A stretch of DNA of 64,000 nt from CAWIHS01 sp963836005 (lineage in GTDB: Bacteria; Pseudomonadota; Gammaproteobacteria; GRL18): contig CAWIHS010000002.1 in the NCBI GenBank assembly GCA_963836005.1, positions 1,126,765-1,190,764 on the forward strand, given 5' to 3'. Positions 37,275 to 46,673 of this stretch are shown here, piece after piece. The position numbers and the translations under genes are program-made. Position 1 is the first letter of the stretch, and every line of letters starts with the position of its first letter. A model generated the notes under the pieces. That model worked only from the letters and a program-made list of their open reading frames with translations, made no database searches and was not told the origin of the DNA.

Positions 37275-37380
37275 GGATAATCAGGTGTTTGTTCCAGAAG
37301 ACGCCGTAAATACATCCATGTAGGCTTTATATAGCCATCCCTGGCTATATAAACTTCTATCCACAAACACCTGATTATCC
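37275..37380. repeat. Nested inverted repeat element (106 bp)
   Basis: The outer arms GGATAATCAGGTGTTTG (37275-37291) and its exact complement (37364-37380) enclose CCAGAAGACGCCGTAAATAC and an inner perfect hairpin TTATATAGCC / GGCTATATAA (37327-37336, 37343-37352). The CCAGAAGACGCC block is shared with the family B elements at 37671 and 40984. No flanking duplication is apparent. Confidence 0.7.
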
Positions 37381-37531
37381 ATTCACATTTTTGCTTAACT
37401 ACATAGCTATGAAAAAATGCTTATCAGTCAATCCTGAATATATCAGTTAAAACAGCTGCAAGCCTCTAAGACACTGAATCTTCAGCATCTTGATCGCTCC
37501 CGTTAAGATGTAAATGAGGTATCTAAATAGC

Positions 37532-37670
37532 TGTTCGGAAATAGTGGCCATCGTATTGAGGCATCGTACAAGACCCTGTAATACATCATTTCGCTCATAT
37601 TAGCATCAAATCCCGAAATGATACATCACCGGTTCTGGTGCTAAATGGACACCTTTTAAGAACATTTATT
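37532..37670 (+). repeat. Dispersed repeat R1, copy 1
   Basis: About 140 bp, clearly related (inverted orientation, most positions matching) to 44100-44239; both contain GGAAATAGTGGC, GAGGCATCG, CATTTCGCTCATATT and GCTAAATGGACA. It ends exactly at the family B element at 37671. It is non-coding as it stands and its function is unknown. The rest of the 37078-37911 gap is described by the neighbouring repeats. Confidence 0.7.
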
Positions 37671-37843
37671 GTAACTATTCAGCGTATTTTAGATTTATAC
37701 GTAAGTTCTTGATATCAGGTGTTTGCGTAAGAAGTGTATGTGGCATGGATGCCATATTCAAGCCTACATGGACGTATTTACGGCGTCTTCTGGAGCAAAT
37801 TCCTGGTGTCAAGGACGTTTTCAAAATTACGCTGAATAGTTAC
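37671..37843. mobile_element. Family B inverted-repeat element (173 bp) with 8-bp target duplication
   Basis: The ends are GTAACTATTCAGCG and CGCTGAATAGTTAC, with a perfect flanking duplication CATTTATT (37663-37670 and 37844-37851). The interior includes ATGGACGTATTTACGGCGTC, inverted relative to the same block at 37297 and 41138. No open frame. Confidence 0.9.
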
Positions 37844-37911
37844 CATTTATTTAGAGTAAAGCAAATAGAACGAATTTTTTACAGTCAATTTTAAATTTAT
37901 TTACACATGGA

Positions 37912-40900
37912 TCAGGTGGCAATCATCACCCGCAGAGCATCCAGTCGTGGTTTGGCGGAATGAAAAATATATTCCAGCATTTGCTGTTGGCGGATGAAAA
38001 AATCTATCTCCTCCGGGCGAATAGCGGGATTAATCAGCGTCAATGCCCTGAGACGATCAATTTCACTCTGAAGTGAATCATGACTGCATTGCCTGGCCTC
38101 AGCCAGAATAGCCGGTGCGGTTAAATCTGCATTCGCAGCAGATTTTTTGAGCATGTTTCGCAAGCTATCCTCTTTGGCCTGTATGATTTGAAGCGCTGTC
38201 TGTGAGCTAATAGCTTGCTGCTCCTGATCGACAATGTCCGCAGACAGTTGTCTGGTATAATCGTTCCCGTTGGCGTCGACAACAATACGTATCGCCGTCG
38301 GCGGTAAATAGCGGTCAGCCTGTATATCACCCCTGGCAGCAGTTTCCAGGACAAATAGCGTTTCCATCAACAGGGTTCCGGGAGGTATGAAATCTGTTTT
38401 AATGGTCGTGATAGCGGTATTACCCATTTCATTACTTTTGATCATATCCATGGCCTGGATGACCATGGGATGTTCCCAGGTGAGAAAATGGATATCTTCA
38501 TTGGCAAGAGCGGTATCGCGATCATAAGTAATCGTCAGGCCGTCATCCGGCAGACCGGGAAACTGGGTGAGCATCTGTTCTCCTGGAGTGATGATATAAC
38601 AATGCTCGCTATGATCGTCGGTTTGCACACCATAGGCATCAAAAACTCTGTCCATATAGGCTGGCAGAGTTGAGTCTTTATCTGCTTTTACTGCCTGTGT
38701 ATACAGATCATTAGCCATGGGCTGGCGGCATGAATTATATTCGAGTAAACGATCTCGGCCATCATGTAATGACTGTTTGAGCTGCGCGTGCAGGTTCCGG
38801 GCTTTATTGATCAGCGGCTGAACATCTGCATCAGGATCGATCAGTGCTGCGAATAATTCAGGCTTCAGTTGAGTAAAAACAGTCTGGCTGGCTGGGCAGA
38901 TGTGCTCAAATGCATCGAGAGCTTCATGGTACCAGCGGAACAAAATGTTTTGTCCTGAATTTAGCAGATAGGGTACATGAATATTAATAGTTTCGCTCTG
39001 ACCGATACGATCCAGCCGGCCGATCCTTTGTTCCAGCAGATCGGGGTTCAGCGGTAAATCAAATAATACCATGTGATGGGCAAACTGGAAATTACGGCCT
39101 TCACTGCCAATTTCAGAACAGATCATGATGCGTGATCCATGTTCCTGATCAGCAAAAAATGCCGCTGCCCGATCGCGTTCAAGCAAGCTCAATTCTTCAT
39201 GAAACAGGGCGGCATGAATACCAGTGCTGATACGCAGAAAAGCAGCCAGTTCTTTTGCTGTTTGTAGATGGGCGGTAATGATCAGTATTTTGTTGATGGG
39301 CCTGTCCTGATCGTTTTGAAGGTCCAGACTAAAGAGCCAGTTTTTGAGCCACTGTGAACGGGGATCGACGTGAGTCCAGTCAGCATGTTGTTGGGGACTG
39401 GGTGTTAAATTCATTGACTGTCTATTGTTTGTACTATTGTTTGTAATATTGTGCCTGCTATTGATCGCGGCCCGGTATAAGCGTTCCGGAAATATAAACA
39501 TTTCAATATCAGGCAGGTCTGTCCGATCATTATCCTGCGGCTGTTTCTCAGCTTCAGAGGCGGTTTCAGAGTGGCAGGCTTTAAACTGCTCATGATAGAC
39601 TTGAGGCAGCTCCAGGGGATAGGCATGTAACGTTCTTTGCGGGAAACCTTTGATCGCAGAACGTGTATTGCGAAACAGAATGCGTCCGGTACCATGTCTG
39701 TCCAGCAGATGTGCTACCAATTCCTGGCGGGCCTGCCGGGCGACTTCAGCTGCATTGCTTGAAAGCGCTTCCAGCAGCTGTTGGTTGTCCTGTTCTGCAC
39801 TGATCTGCGCGAGCAGGGAGGGTTCAATCAGTTGCGCTTTCACTGCGTCTGCCATTTCATTGGAAAGCAGATTTTCCACCGCCTGAGCAATGGGCTGATA
39901 GGATTTTTCTGCTGCGATAAATTCTTTCAGACTGGAGAAACGATCCGCGTCCAGTTGTCTTAATCGGGCAAAATGACTGGCCTTACCCAGTTGCTCGGGG
40001 GTTGCGGTCAGCAATAAAACACTGCGGATTTTCAATGCCAGTTGTTCGATCAGTTGATATTCATCACTGCAGTGTGTTGGCGACCATTGTAGATGATGGG
40101 CTTCGTCAACGACCAGCAGATCCCATTCTCCATGCAAAAGATGTTGATAAACCTGCGTATTGTCGGTCAGGTATTCCAGGCTGCAAAGTACCTGTTGTTC
40201 ATCCAGGAAAGGATTAAGGTCCTCGCCAGTCTGCTGTTGATCCTCTGTGCACATAGCGCAATAGCGCTGCTGATCAAAAATACTGAACAGCAGATTAAAC
40301 CGTCGCAGCATTTCAACCAGCCACTGATGGATCAAACTTTCCGGTACGATGATTAATATTCGCCGCGCATGCTCTCTGAGCAGTTGGTGATGAATAATCA
40401 GACCGGCTTCAATGGTTTTTCCCAGACCTACTTCATCAGCCAGCAAAACCCGGGGCGCATGACGGTTTGCAACTTCATGCGCAATATACAGTTGATGTGG
40501 AAGCAAACTGGTTCGGCAGCCGAGCAGGCCATAGAGTTCTGAATGAGTTTGCCGGCTGAGCTCCTGCAAAGTCTGAAAGCGCAGATTAAACCATTTTTGG
40601 TGATCAATCTGACCGTGAAACAAACGTTCAGCGGGACGGGTCAGCTTGACGAAGGGGTTCAGCTGCTGTTCGGATATATTGAAACTGGCTCCGTGCTGAT
40701 CAACACATTGGTAGCTGATCAGACCGTCATGCTGTTGAATGGTGCTGACAATCAGTTGTCTCCCGTCTTCAGTTTCAAGCTGATCGCCGGAAGAAAAAAT
40801 AATTCTTGAAAGCGGGGCAGTCTGTTTGGCATAGGTACGAGTTTCACCGGCGGCAGGGAAGCTAATAGTCACCGTACGATGCTCGCAGGAGAGGATGGTA

Positions 40901-40962
40901 CCCAATCCCATCTGTAACTCGGCATTATTGATCCAGCGCTGACCGGGAAGAAATTCCTGCAC
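37912..40962 (-). CDS. rapA: RNA polymerase-associated SWI2/SNF2 ATPase RapA
   Basis: 1016 residues (E. coli RapA has 968). GTG 40962 begins MQEFLPGQRWINNAELQMGL, the RapA N-terminal Tudor-like region, with AAGGA just upstream. LLADEVGLGKTIEAGLI near 176 is the Walker A motif, VVDEAHHL near 285 is motif II, and DLPLNPDLLEQRIGRLDRIG is motif VI of the SNF2 helicase core. The C-terminal RapA region follows (LTHR-type tail, FIRQQQMLEYIFHSAKPRLDALRVM). It recycles RNA polymerase during transcription. An extra ~50 residues lie near 500 (a hydrophilic Asn-rich insert). A family B element is inserted 22 bp upstream of the start. Confidence 0.95.
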   Translation of the reverse strand: MQEFLPGQRWINNAELQMGLGTILSCEHRTVTISFPAAGETRTYAKQTAPLSRIIFSSGDQLETEDGRQLIVSTIQQHDGLISYQCVDQHGASFNISEQQLNPFVKLTRPAERLFHGQIDHQKWFNLRFQTLQELSRQTHSELYGLLGCRTSLLPHQLYIAHEVANRHAPRVLLADEVGLGKTIEAGLIIHHQLLREHARRILIIVPESLIHQWLVEMLRRFNLLFSIFDQQRYCAMCTEDQQQTGEDLNPFLDEQQVLCSLEYLTDNTQVYQHLLHGEWDLLVVDEAHHLQWSPTHCSDEYQLIEQLALKIRSVLLLTATPEQLGKASHFARLRQLDADRFSSLKEFIAAEKSYQPIAQAVENLLSNEMADAVKAQLIEPSLLAQISAEQDNQQLLEALSSNAAEVARQARQELVAHLLDRHGTGRILFRNTRSAIKGFPQRTLHAYPLELPQVYHEQFKACHSETASEAEKQPQDNDRTDLPDIEMFIFPERLYRAAINSRHNITNNSTNNRQSMNLTPSPQQHADWTHVDPRSQWLKNWLFSLDLQNDQDRPINKILIITAHLQTAKELAAFLRISTGIHAALFHEELSLLERDRAAAFFADQEHGSRIMICSEIGSEGRNFQFAHHMVLFDLPLNPDLLEQRIGRLDRIGQSETINIHVPYLLNSGQNILFRWYHEALDAFEHICPASQTVFTQLKPELFAALIDPDADVQPLINKARNLHAQLKQSLHDGRDRLLEYNSCRQPMANDLYTQAVKADKDSTLPAYMDRVFDAYGVQTDDHSEHCYIITPGEQMLTQFPGLPDDGLTITYDRDTALANEDIHFLTWEHPMVIQAMDMIKSNEMGNTAITTIKTDFIPPGTLLMETLFVLETAARGDIQADRYLPPTAIRIVVDANGNDYTRQLSADIVDQEQQAISSQTALQIIQAKEDSLRNMLKKSAANADLTAPAILAEARQCSHDSLQSEIDRLRALTLINPAIRPEEIDFFIRQQQMLEYIFHSAKPRLDALRVMIAT

Positions 40963-40983
40963 AATACTATCCTTGAAAATGTC

Positions 40984-41240
40984 GTAAATAGTCAGCGTAT
41001 TTTTCAGATCGTGATTACTGCCAGGTATTTATTGACCCACATGGACGACTTCGGCTCCTGCCTCTCGCATGCATTTCCACCATCCATGGTGGTCAAGTGG
41101 GAAATGCAGGTTATGCATGGAGCTATTATCTGTCCAGAAGACGCCGTAAATACGTCCATGCAGGCTTGGATGTGGCATCCTTGCCACAAACACCTGACAG
41201 CCATTACTTCAGTAGAATCTTAGATACGCTGAATAGTTAC
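40984..41240. mobile_element. Family B inverted-repeat element (257 bp) just upstream of rapA
   Basis: The left end is GTAAATAGTCAGCGTAT and the inverted right end GTAACTATTCAGCGTATC. The perfect 8-bp duplication AAAATGTC lies at 40976-40983 and 41241-41248. The insertion is 22 bp from the rapA GTG but leaves its AAGGA ribosome site intact. It must have displaced or replaced the rapA promoter. It contains CCAGAAGACGCCGTAAATAC and a hairpin around TCCACCATCC / GGTGG. Confidence 0.9.
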
Positions 41241-41293
41241 AAAATGTCATTTAATCTAAATAACTCAGTTTAATCCAGTTTAAAATAAAAATA

Positions 41294-41490
41294 TAATTAT
41301 TCAGCGTCTTCCGAAGAACATGATTACTCTCGGGTATTTATTGACCCCACATGGATCTGGATGTTTACCAGGGATGTTGTGAATGCATTTTAAAAAATAC
41401 TCCAGCCATTACTATAGTTGATATACCTGTAATATTTGTGCAGTACGTTCCTTCCCCTTTTCAGGGGGAAGGCCAGGATGGGGGTAAAAA
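41294..41490. repeat. Composite of repeat fragments, ending in a solo CCTTCCCC core
   Basis: AATTATTCAGCGTCTTC resembles a left end of family B without a matching right end. ACTCCAGCCA...ATAGTTGA matches 32468-32520. CGTTCCTTCCCCTTTTCAGG...CCAGGATGGGGGTAA (to ~41490) is the common core. This explains most of the gap between rapA and the Pro-rich gene. Confidence 0.55.
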
Positions 41491-41652
41491 TGAAGACTCA
41501 TGTTGAACGGTTAACTGGAGTAACACTAAACGTTTACATCCGATGATAATCCAGCGTCAGAATCTCAACCGCAGGGATAAGCAATGAAAATTTACTTTCC
41601 TGGCCTGCTGGAGAAAAGCAGCACCAGGCAAGTAAACGGGGGAAAGGAGTTA

Positions 41653-42822
41653 TTAATACAAACGAATAATTTCAGGTATGATCTCTATACCTTCTTCGAG
41701 TTGATCACCAGAATCAATGGGATTAGGCGTATAGACAGAAGGCATGTACCAGCCGCCCGGCATCTGTCCCATGTCACCGGGTGCAGAGACAGCATCATCC
41801 CATGTTTCGGCCATGTTTTCTTTCATGTTACGATTAAAAATCCAGCTTGTCGGGCCGGTATCTTTAACACAATTTTTATCCTTGGGATGGCAGTCATCAT
41901 CTCTTATGAAAGGAAACTCAGGGATGACACGCCCTTCATCATCAACCCAGGGCATATCACTCATAATATCTACGATATTCCAGTCCTGATTGCCCCAGGG
42001 AAACATGTTGTTACCACCGCCATTTCTGTTAGGTGGACGGCCATAACCTCTGGGCGGAGGCCCGGCAGGACCACGGCCGGCATTAGGGCCTGGAGCTCCT
42101 GGACCGTAACCTCCTGGCGGAGGCCCGGCAGAACCACGGCCGGCATTAGGGCCTGGAGCTCCTGGACCATAACCTCCTGGAGGAGGCTGAAAGTGTCCCA
42201 GCCTGGCCGGTCCTTGTGACGACGGCACAGGTGGTCGGCCATAAGCAGCTTGCGGAGGCGGCATGGGTCGGCCATAAGCAGTTTGCGGAGGCGGCATGGG
42301 TCGGCCATAAGCAGCTTGCGGCGGCGGCATGGGTCGGCCATAAGCAGCTTGCGGAGGCGGCATGGGTCGGCCATAAGCAGTTTGCGGAGGCGGCATGGGT
42401 CGGCCATAAGCAGCTTGCGGAGGCGGCATGGGTCTACCATAAGCAGCTTGCGGAGGCGGCATTGGACGGCCATAAGCGCCCTGCGGCGGCATGGCCGGGC
42501 TGCGTGCACCTGGCGGAATCATAGCCGGATTATAACCGGGTGTTCCAGGGGGCAGCGCATTGCGAACGGGGGACGTGATCTGATTATTTAATCCGGCATT
42601 GCCATTATTGACCGGGGCAGCAGCCCTGGCCTGCTTAGGAAAAGGCAGGGGATAATTATCAGCAACAGGGTTATTGGGTGTAAGGTTGGTAACCGGTTCA
42701 TCAAATTCCTCAGCGGGAGGATATTTATATTCTGTTTCTGCAAAAACACCCGTCATGCCCAGGTTTGCTGCCATAAAAGCAACCAGCATAAACATTATTT
42801 TTTTCTTGTCGCACACGAGCAT
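41653..42822 (-). CDS. Exported proline-rich tandem-repeat protein
   Basis: 389 residues from ATG 42822, chosen because GAGGAGAC lies 6 bp upstream (the frame is open to 42843). A signal peptide (IMFMLVAFMAANLGMTGVFA) is followed by an acidic segment, then about eight copies of an 11-residue unit PPPQ(A/T)AYGRPM (33-bp DNA repeats, about 42230-42480), then two longer units PPGGYGPGAPGPNAGRG. The C-terminal ~130 residues are not repetitive (WGNQDWNIVDIMSDMPWV; DDDCHPKDKNCVKD) and look folded. A surface or matrix protein is possible; no family is recognised. The repeats can expand or contract by recombination. Confidence 0.75.
   Translation of the reverse strand: MLVCDKKKIMFMLVAFMAANLGMTGVFAETEYKYPPAEEFDEPVTNLTPNNPVADNYPLPFPKQARAAAPVNNGNAGLNNQITSPVRNALPPGTPGYNPAMIPPGARSPAMPPQGAYGRPMPPPQAAYGRPMPPPQAAYGRPMPPPQTAYGRPMPPPQAAYGRPMPPPQAAYGRPMPPPQTAYGRPMPPPQAAYGRPPVPSSQGPARLGHFQPPPGGYGPGAPGPNAGRGSAGPPPGGYGPGAPGPNAGRGPAGPPPRGYGRPPNRNGGGNNMFPWGNQDWNIVDIMSDMPWVDDEGRVIPEFPFIRDDDCHPKDKNCVKDTGPTSWIFNRNMKENMAETWDDAVSAPGDMGQMPGGWYMPSVYTPNPIDSGDQLEEGIEIIPEIIRLY
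42240..42480 (-). repeat. 33-bp tandem repeats within the Pro-rich gene
   Basis: About eight near-identical units of GCAGCTTGCGGAGGCGGCAT plus GGGTCGGCCATAA (plus-strand view), in frame and coding PPPQAAYGRPM. Variation is limited to A/T codons and a few silent changes, indicating recent duplication. Confidence 0.9.
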
Positions 42823-42933
42823 TCTTGTCTCCTCTCTGCTCAATCATAAGCATTGTCCAATGCTATACCTTATATAGTATAGGTCATTGGTTGAAAATCA
42901 ACCAATTTATTCAATTGTTTAGTGAAATATTTT

Positions 42934-43087
42934 GTAACTTCTCAATAAGTCTGTGCAGTTTAAGTTCCTTCCCCCTATCAGGGGGAAGGCCAGGATGGGG
43001 GTAGTGTGTATATTCAAGCACTTAACCCCCACCCTAACCCTCCCCCTGATAAGGGGAGGGGATCTTGCAACTTAATTGAGAAGTTAC
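42934..43087. mobile_element. Family A inverted-repeat element (154 bp) with target duplication
   Basis: The left end is GTAACTTCTCAATAAGTC and the inverted right end GTAACTTCTCAATTAAGT. The perfect 8-bp duplication AATATTTT lies at 42926-42933 and 43088-43095. The interior holds the CCTTCCCCC core, CCAGGATGGGGGTA and a second arm CCCCCACCCTAACCCTCCCC. It lies between the divergent Pro-rich gene and the gene at 43191. Confidence 0.9.
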
Positions 43088-43190
43088 AATATTTTGCTTA
43101 TTTAGTCACTGATACCCTGAAAATGCAATGGTAAATTGTTATTATGTCTCCATATATACTATATGTATTACTGCATCAGGATGACTTATT

Positions 43191-44003
43191 GTGTTTTTTA
43201 ATTTGTTAAGTAGTAAACCGGTTCTTGACGAAGAATCTGTTGAGTGGCTGTTTGAGCTATATGCCTGGGCCCTGAAAAATTTTGATGCGCGTGTTTTTTA
43301 TGCAGAAACCATCCTGGTTGTGCCCTCAAATGAGTATTTCCCCGGCCGGGAAAATAGTGCTGAGGGAATGGCCCTGCTGATGTTTGAAAAAGTCAGGGAG
43401 TACGCAGGACTGGCACACTGGCCGTGCAGACTCGAACCGTATAGCGACAGCTGTCAGAACGAAACGCCGAGGATCATGCTGCAGGGTGCTTTGCGCGGTT
43501 CCGGCGGCATTCAGGTCCAGGACGTGGCGAATGAAAACAGACTGCCTGTTATCTATGACCCGCGTCAGGTGACAAATCCGGAAGCCATGATTGCCTCGTT
43601 TGCTCATTCGCTGTCTAAATATCTGGCTACCCTGGCAGAGACACCGCCGCCGGGGGGAGCAGAAAACTGGCCGCAGGTGACGGAAATACTCGCGGTGTTT
43701 CTGGGATTTGGATTAATGTTTGCCAATAGTGCTTTTGTGTATAGAAATCTCACCTGCGGCAGCTGCCAGCCGCGCAGAATAGAACGTGCAGCCTATTTAT
43801 CCCAATATGATGTAACCTACGCATTGGCGATTTTCAGTGTGCTCAAAGATATCCCCAATCAGCAGGTGCTCAAACACCTGAAAAAATCTTTACGGCCCTA
43901 TTATAAAAAAGCCCTCAGGGATGTAAGCAAGCGTCATGAACAGCTGACTGCATTGAAAAAATACCAGCCTACAGCTTCTGTCGCCCTGGGCGGGAATCTA
44001 TAG
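43191..44003 (+). CDS. Cytosolic protein of unknown function
   Basis: 270 residues starting at GTG 43191 with AGGATG 9 bp upstream. No signal peptide or clear membrane segment; one mildly hydrophobic stretch (ILAVFLGFGLMFANSAFVY). NLTCGSCQPRRIERAAYLSQ contains a CxxC that could bind metal. VEWLFELYAWALKNFDARVF and VVPSNEYFPGR near the N-terminus, and a helical, basic C-terminus, suggest a real conserved protein, but I do not recognise the family. It has no close neighbours in operon. Confidence 0.6.
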   Translation: MFFNLLSSKPVLDEESVEWLFELYAWALKNFDARVFYAETILVVPSNEYFPGRENSAEGMALLMFEKVREYAGLAHWPCRLEPYSDSCQNETPRIMLQGALRGSGGIQVQDVANENRLPVIYDPRQVTNPEAMIASFAHSLSKYLATLAETPPPGGAENWPQVTEILAVFLGFGLMFANSAFVYRNLTCGSCQPRRIERAAYLSQYDVTYALAIFSVLKDIPNQQVLKHLKKSLRPYYKKALRDVSKRHEQLTALKKYQPTASVALGGNL

Positions 44004-44099
44004 GCCGTCTTGCAGAGACCGTCATTGTCAGGGGCAGACCGGAGAGAAATGCCCATGCATCTGTTTTCTACTGGCCTTCATAAACACCATCAAAGTCTC

Positions 44100-44239
44100 A
44101 ATAAATGTTCTTAAAAGCTGTCCATTTAGCAGCAGAACCTGTGATGTATCATGTTGGGATTTGATGCTAAATATGAGCGAAATGCTGTATAACCGGGTCT
44201 TGTGCGATGCCTCAATACTATAGCCACTATTTCCGAACA
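44100..44239 (-). repeat. Dispersed repeat R1, copy 2 (inverted)
   Basis: Inverted counterpart of 37532-37670. A minus-strand frame (44028-44240) runs through it, but copy 1 has several stops in the equivalent frame, so coding is unlikely. It lies directly after the stop of the GGDEF gene. Confidence 0.7.
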
Positions 44240-44243
44240 CTCT

Positions 44244-46517
44244 TTAGATCGGGTAGGTCGTTTTGTCTATTGAGGCCGAATTGGGCGGCTTATAAAACTG
44301 GTAGGCATTTGCTGAAGACTCTTTGCAACGGTACATGGCGGTATCGCCATGTTTAATCAAAGTATGCATATCATCTCCATCCTGGGGAAACAGACTGATA
44401 CCAATACTCAATGTTATATTGAGTGACTGAGCATTAATCTGCAGGGGTTGCTGCTGCGCCCGGATGATTTTTTCTGCCATGACTGCAGCTTCCTGAGGAT
44501 CACTGAGCTGCTCCATCAGTATCACAAATTCATCGCCGCCCAGGCGCGCAACGATGTCTTTTTCGCGGATGTTTTTCTGCAGCTGCTGGGCGATAATTTT
44601 CAGTACGGCATCGCCGGTGTCATGTCCATAGGTATCATTAATGGGCTTGAAATTGTTCAGGTCAATAAACAGCAGCGCCAGTTGTTGCTCAAAGCGTTGC
44701 GCGGTTAGTATTGCCTGCTGCATGCGATGCATAAACATCAGCCGGTTGGGCAGGTTTGTCAGGGTGTCGTGATGAGCCAGAAAATCCAGCGATAACTGTT
44801 TTTTCAGCAGTTCCTGTTTTGCCAGTTCGCGTTCAGTGACATCGATGACGATACCCTGGTAGTGGGTTATTTGACCCTTATCATCGCGCAGAATAGTGGT
44901 ATGATCATCCAGCCATTTGATAGCGCCGGTTTTACACACAATGCGGTAACTCTGATGATTAAAATCTTCCGCATCGCTGTAATCCAGGACTTCCTGTTTA
45001 ACCCGTGCATAATCTTCAGGGTAGATGAGGTCCCGATAGGTAAGACGGCCGTTGATAAAATCACTGGATGAATAACCTGATAATTCAATAATATTTCTGG
45101 AAACAAACTCGACCGGCCAATTTTCAGTATTGATCCATAAAAACGCTACCGCCGGACTCTCATTAATAATGTTATTGGCCTGGATCAGTTCTCTGGTCCG
45201 TTCATAAATCTTTTTTTCCAGTGAAATGTTCTTTTCCATGATCAGTTTTTCATTTGCCATGGAAGCCTGCAGCGCTGCTGATTTTGCTGCTTCGTGAGCC
45301 TGCTTCAAACGCCTGAGATTATCAATCAGTGATAATGCCAGAAACAGGACTAAAAAGATGATGCCTAACTGGTAGCTCAGCTGCTGGGTAAAAATATTCG
45401 CAGGAGCCAGTCCGAGCCGCGCCAGAGAAACGAGCAGTACCGAAAAAATAAAGAAAGAACAGCCGAGTAAAAAAAATCGTGCAGATTGATTACCCAGCAG
45501 CATCGCCCTGACTGCGGTGATAAGAATCATGCTGAAGCTAAACAGCGCCAGCAACAGGACCAGTTTAATCGTCAGGCCGTAGTCAACCAGGGGAATCATC
45601 AGGATCACCAGTATCCAGGACGCTACACTGAGCTTTAATACGCGATGTAAAAAGGCATACTGCACTGTTTGCAGGAAATTGATGGTATAGAGGAGCAGAC
45701 TCAAAAGTACCAGTGATACAAACGTTCGGATCACATAGTCATTTAACCACGGGCTATCCGGCCATAAAAAACGGCTTGCATAGCCGTCCCAGCTAAACTG
45801 AAAGATCCATGAGCTGGCACATAACAGCAGCAGAAAAAAAGAATTAATGTTTTTCAGCGTCAGCCAGAGAAAAGCATAGTAGCCGGTCATCACCAGTAAA
45901 ATGCCGTAAAAAAGACCATGCAGTAGACTGCTCAGAACATTGCTGCTGAGAAAGTTTTCAACAGATATGATTTGCAGCGGCAGGCTCAGATTGGTATCAC
46001 TCTGAAGACGAAGATAAATAGTTTTAGGCAGTTCATTGATGGCGGGTAACTGAAATATAAATTGACTATGTTTGACATCCCGGCTGCTAAAAGGATGCAG
46101 CATACCGGTGTCGATATTTCGATAACCATTGCCTGCATCGCCAGGAAGATAAAGACTGATATGATGGATATTGGGAAAACCGTATTGCAGCAGCCAGTCT
46201 GTCGCTTGAGTTAGCTCGCTTTTGACCCGGAACCTGAGCCAATAGGCTGAGCTGCTTATGCCAAAATTGGGGTTCTCAATATGACTGGCTTTGAATTTGC
46301 CGGCGTAGTCGGCTGAACTCACCTGATCAATGCTCAGTTGCGCAGAAGGATCTTCCAGTATTTCCAGAAAATGACCCAATGGATAACGCGCCTGCACATC
46401 TGAAAGCTCCAGCACAGGCGCCTGTTCTGCTGAATCAAGGTCCTGGCCCAACACGACCAATGGCAGCAGCATCAGTGCATAGGCAAAGAATGGTAGGGCA
46501 AGGATGAGTCGATGCAT
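44244..46517 (-). CDS. 7TMR-DISM / PAS / GGDEF diguanylate cyclase
   Basis: 757 residues. Signal peptide, then a periplasmic 7TMR-DISMED2 domain (about 50-175; GISSSAYWLRFRVK, LQYGFPNIHHISLYLP), seven helices (about 190-400), a coiled linker, a PAS domain with PAC (about 450-565; YRIVCKTGAIKWLDDHTTIL) and a GGDEF domain (about 575-745). RLGGDEFVIL is intact near 660 and REKD, five residues before, is an RxxD inhibitory site. It should make c-di-GMP in response to a periplasmic ligand and feed back on product. No EAL domain. Monocistronic. Confidence 0.93.
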   Translation of the reverse strand: MHRLILALPFFAYALMLLPLVVLGQDLDSAEQAPVLELSDVQARYPLGHFLEILEDPSAQLSIDQVSSADYAGKFKASHIENPNFGISSSAYWLRFRVKSELTQATDWLLQYGFPNIHHISLYLPGDAGNGYRNIDTGMLHPFSSRDVKHSQFIFQLPAINELPKTIYLRLQSDTNLSLPLQIISVENFLSSNVLSSLLHGLFYGILLVMTGYYAFLWLTLKNINSFFLLLLCASSWIFQFSWDGYASRFLWPDSPWLNDYVIRTFVSLVLLSLLLYTINFLQTVQYAFLHRVLKLSVASWILVILMIPLVDYGLTIKLVLLLALFSFSMILITAVRAMLLGNQSARFFLLGCSFFIFSVLLVSLARLGLAPANIFTQQLSYQLGIIFLVLFLALSLIDNLRRLKQAHEAAKSAALQASMANEKLIMEKNISLEKKIYERTRELIQANNIINESPAVAFLWINTENWPVEFVSRNIIELSGYSSSDFINGRLTYRDLIYPEDYARVKQEVLDYSDAEDFNHQSYRIVCKTGAIKWLDDHTTILRDDKGQITHYQGIVIDVTERELAKQELLKKQLSLDFLAHHDTLTNLPNRLMFMHRMQQAILTAQRFEQQLALLFIDLNNFKPINDTYGHDTGDAVLKIIAQQLQKNIREKDIVARLGGDEFVILMEQLSDPQEAAVMAEKIIRAQQQPLQINAQSLNITLSIGISLFPQDGDDMHTLIKHGDTAMYRCKESSANAYQFYKPPNSASIDKTTYPI

Positions 46518-46673
46518 GAGTTTCGTTGCTCGCAGTTATTGTTAGGTTATTTTCGATAAACGTGTTGTTTGTTCCTGGAGCGAGATAGTCACGATTTAAG
46601 CCTTTATTCTAGCAGTAAAAGCAGCCTTGTTATAACCCTTCGAAAACTGTAAAATTTCGGGCAATCATTTTTC

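Noticed and set aside
42216..42591. Plus-strand frames opposite the Pro-rich gene
   Set aside because: They are shadows of the 33-bp repeats; no start signal or signal peptide, whereas the minus frame has both.
44028..44240. 70-codon minus-strand frame after the GGDEF gene
   Set aside because: It lies in repeat R1, and the other copy of R1 has stops in the equivalent frame.
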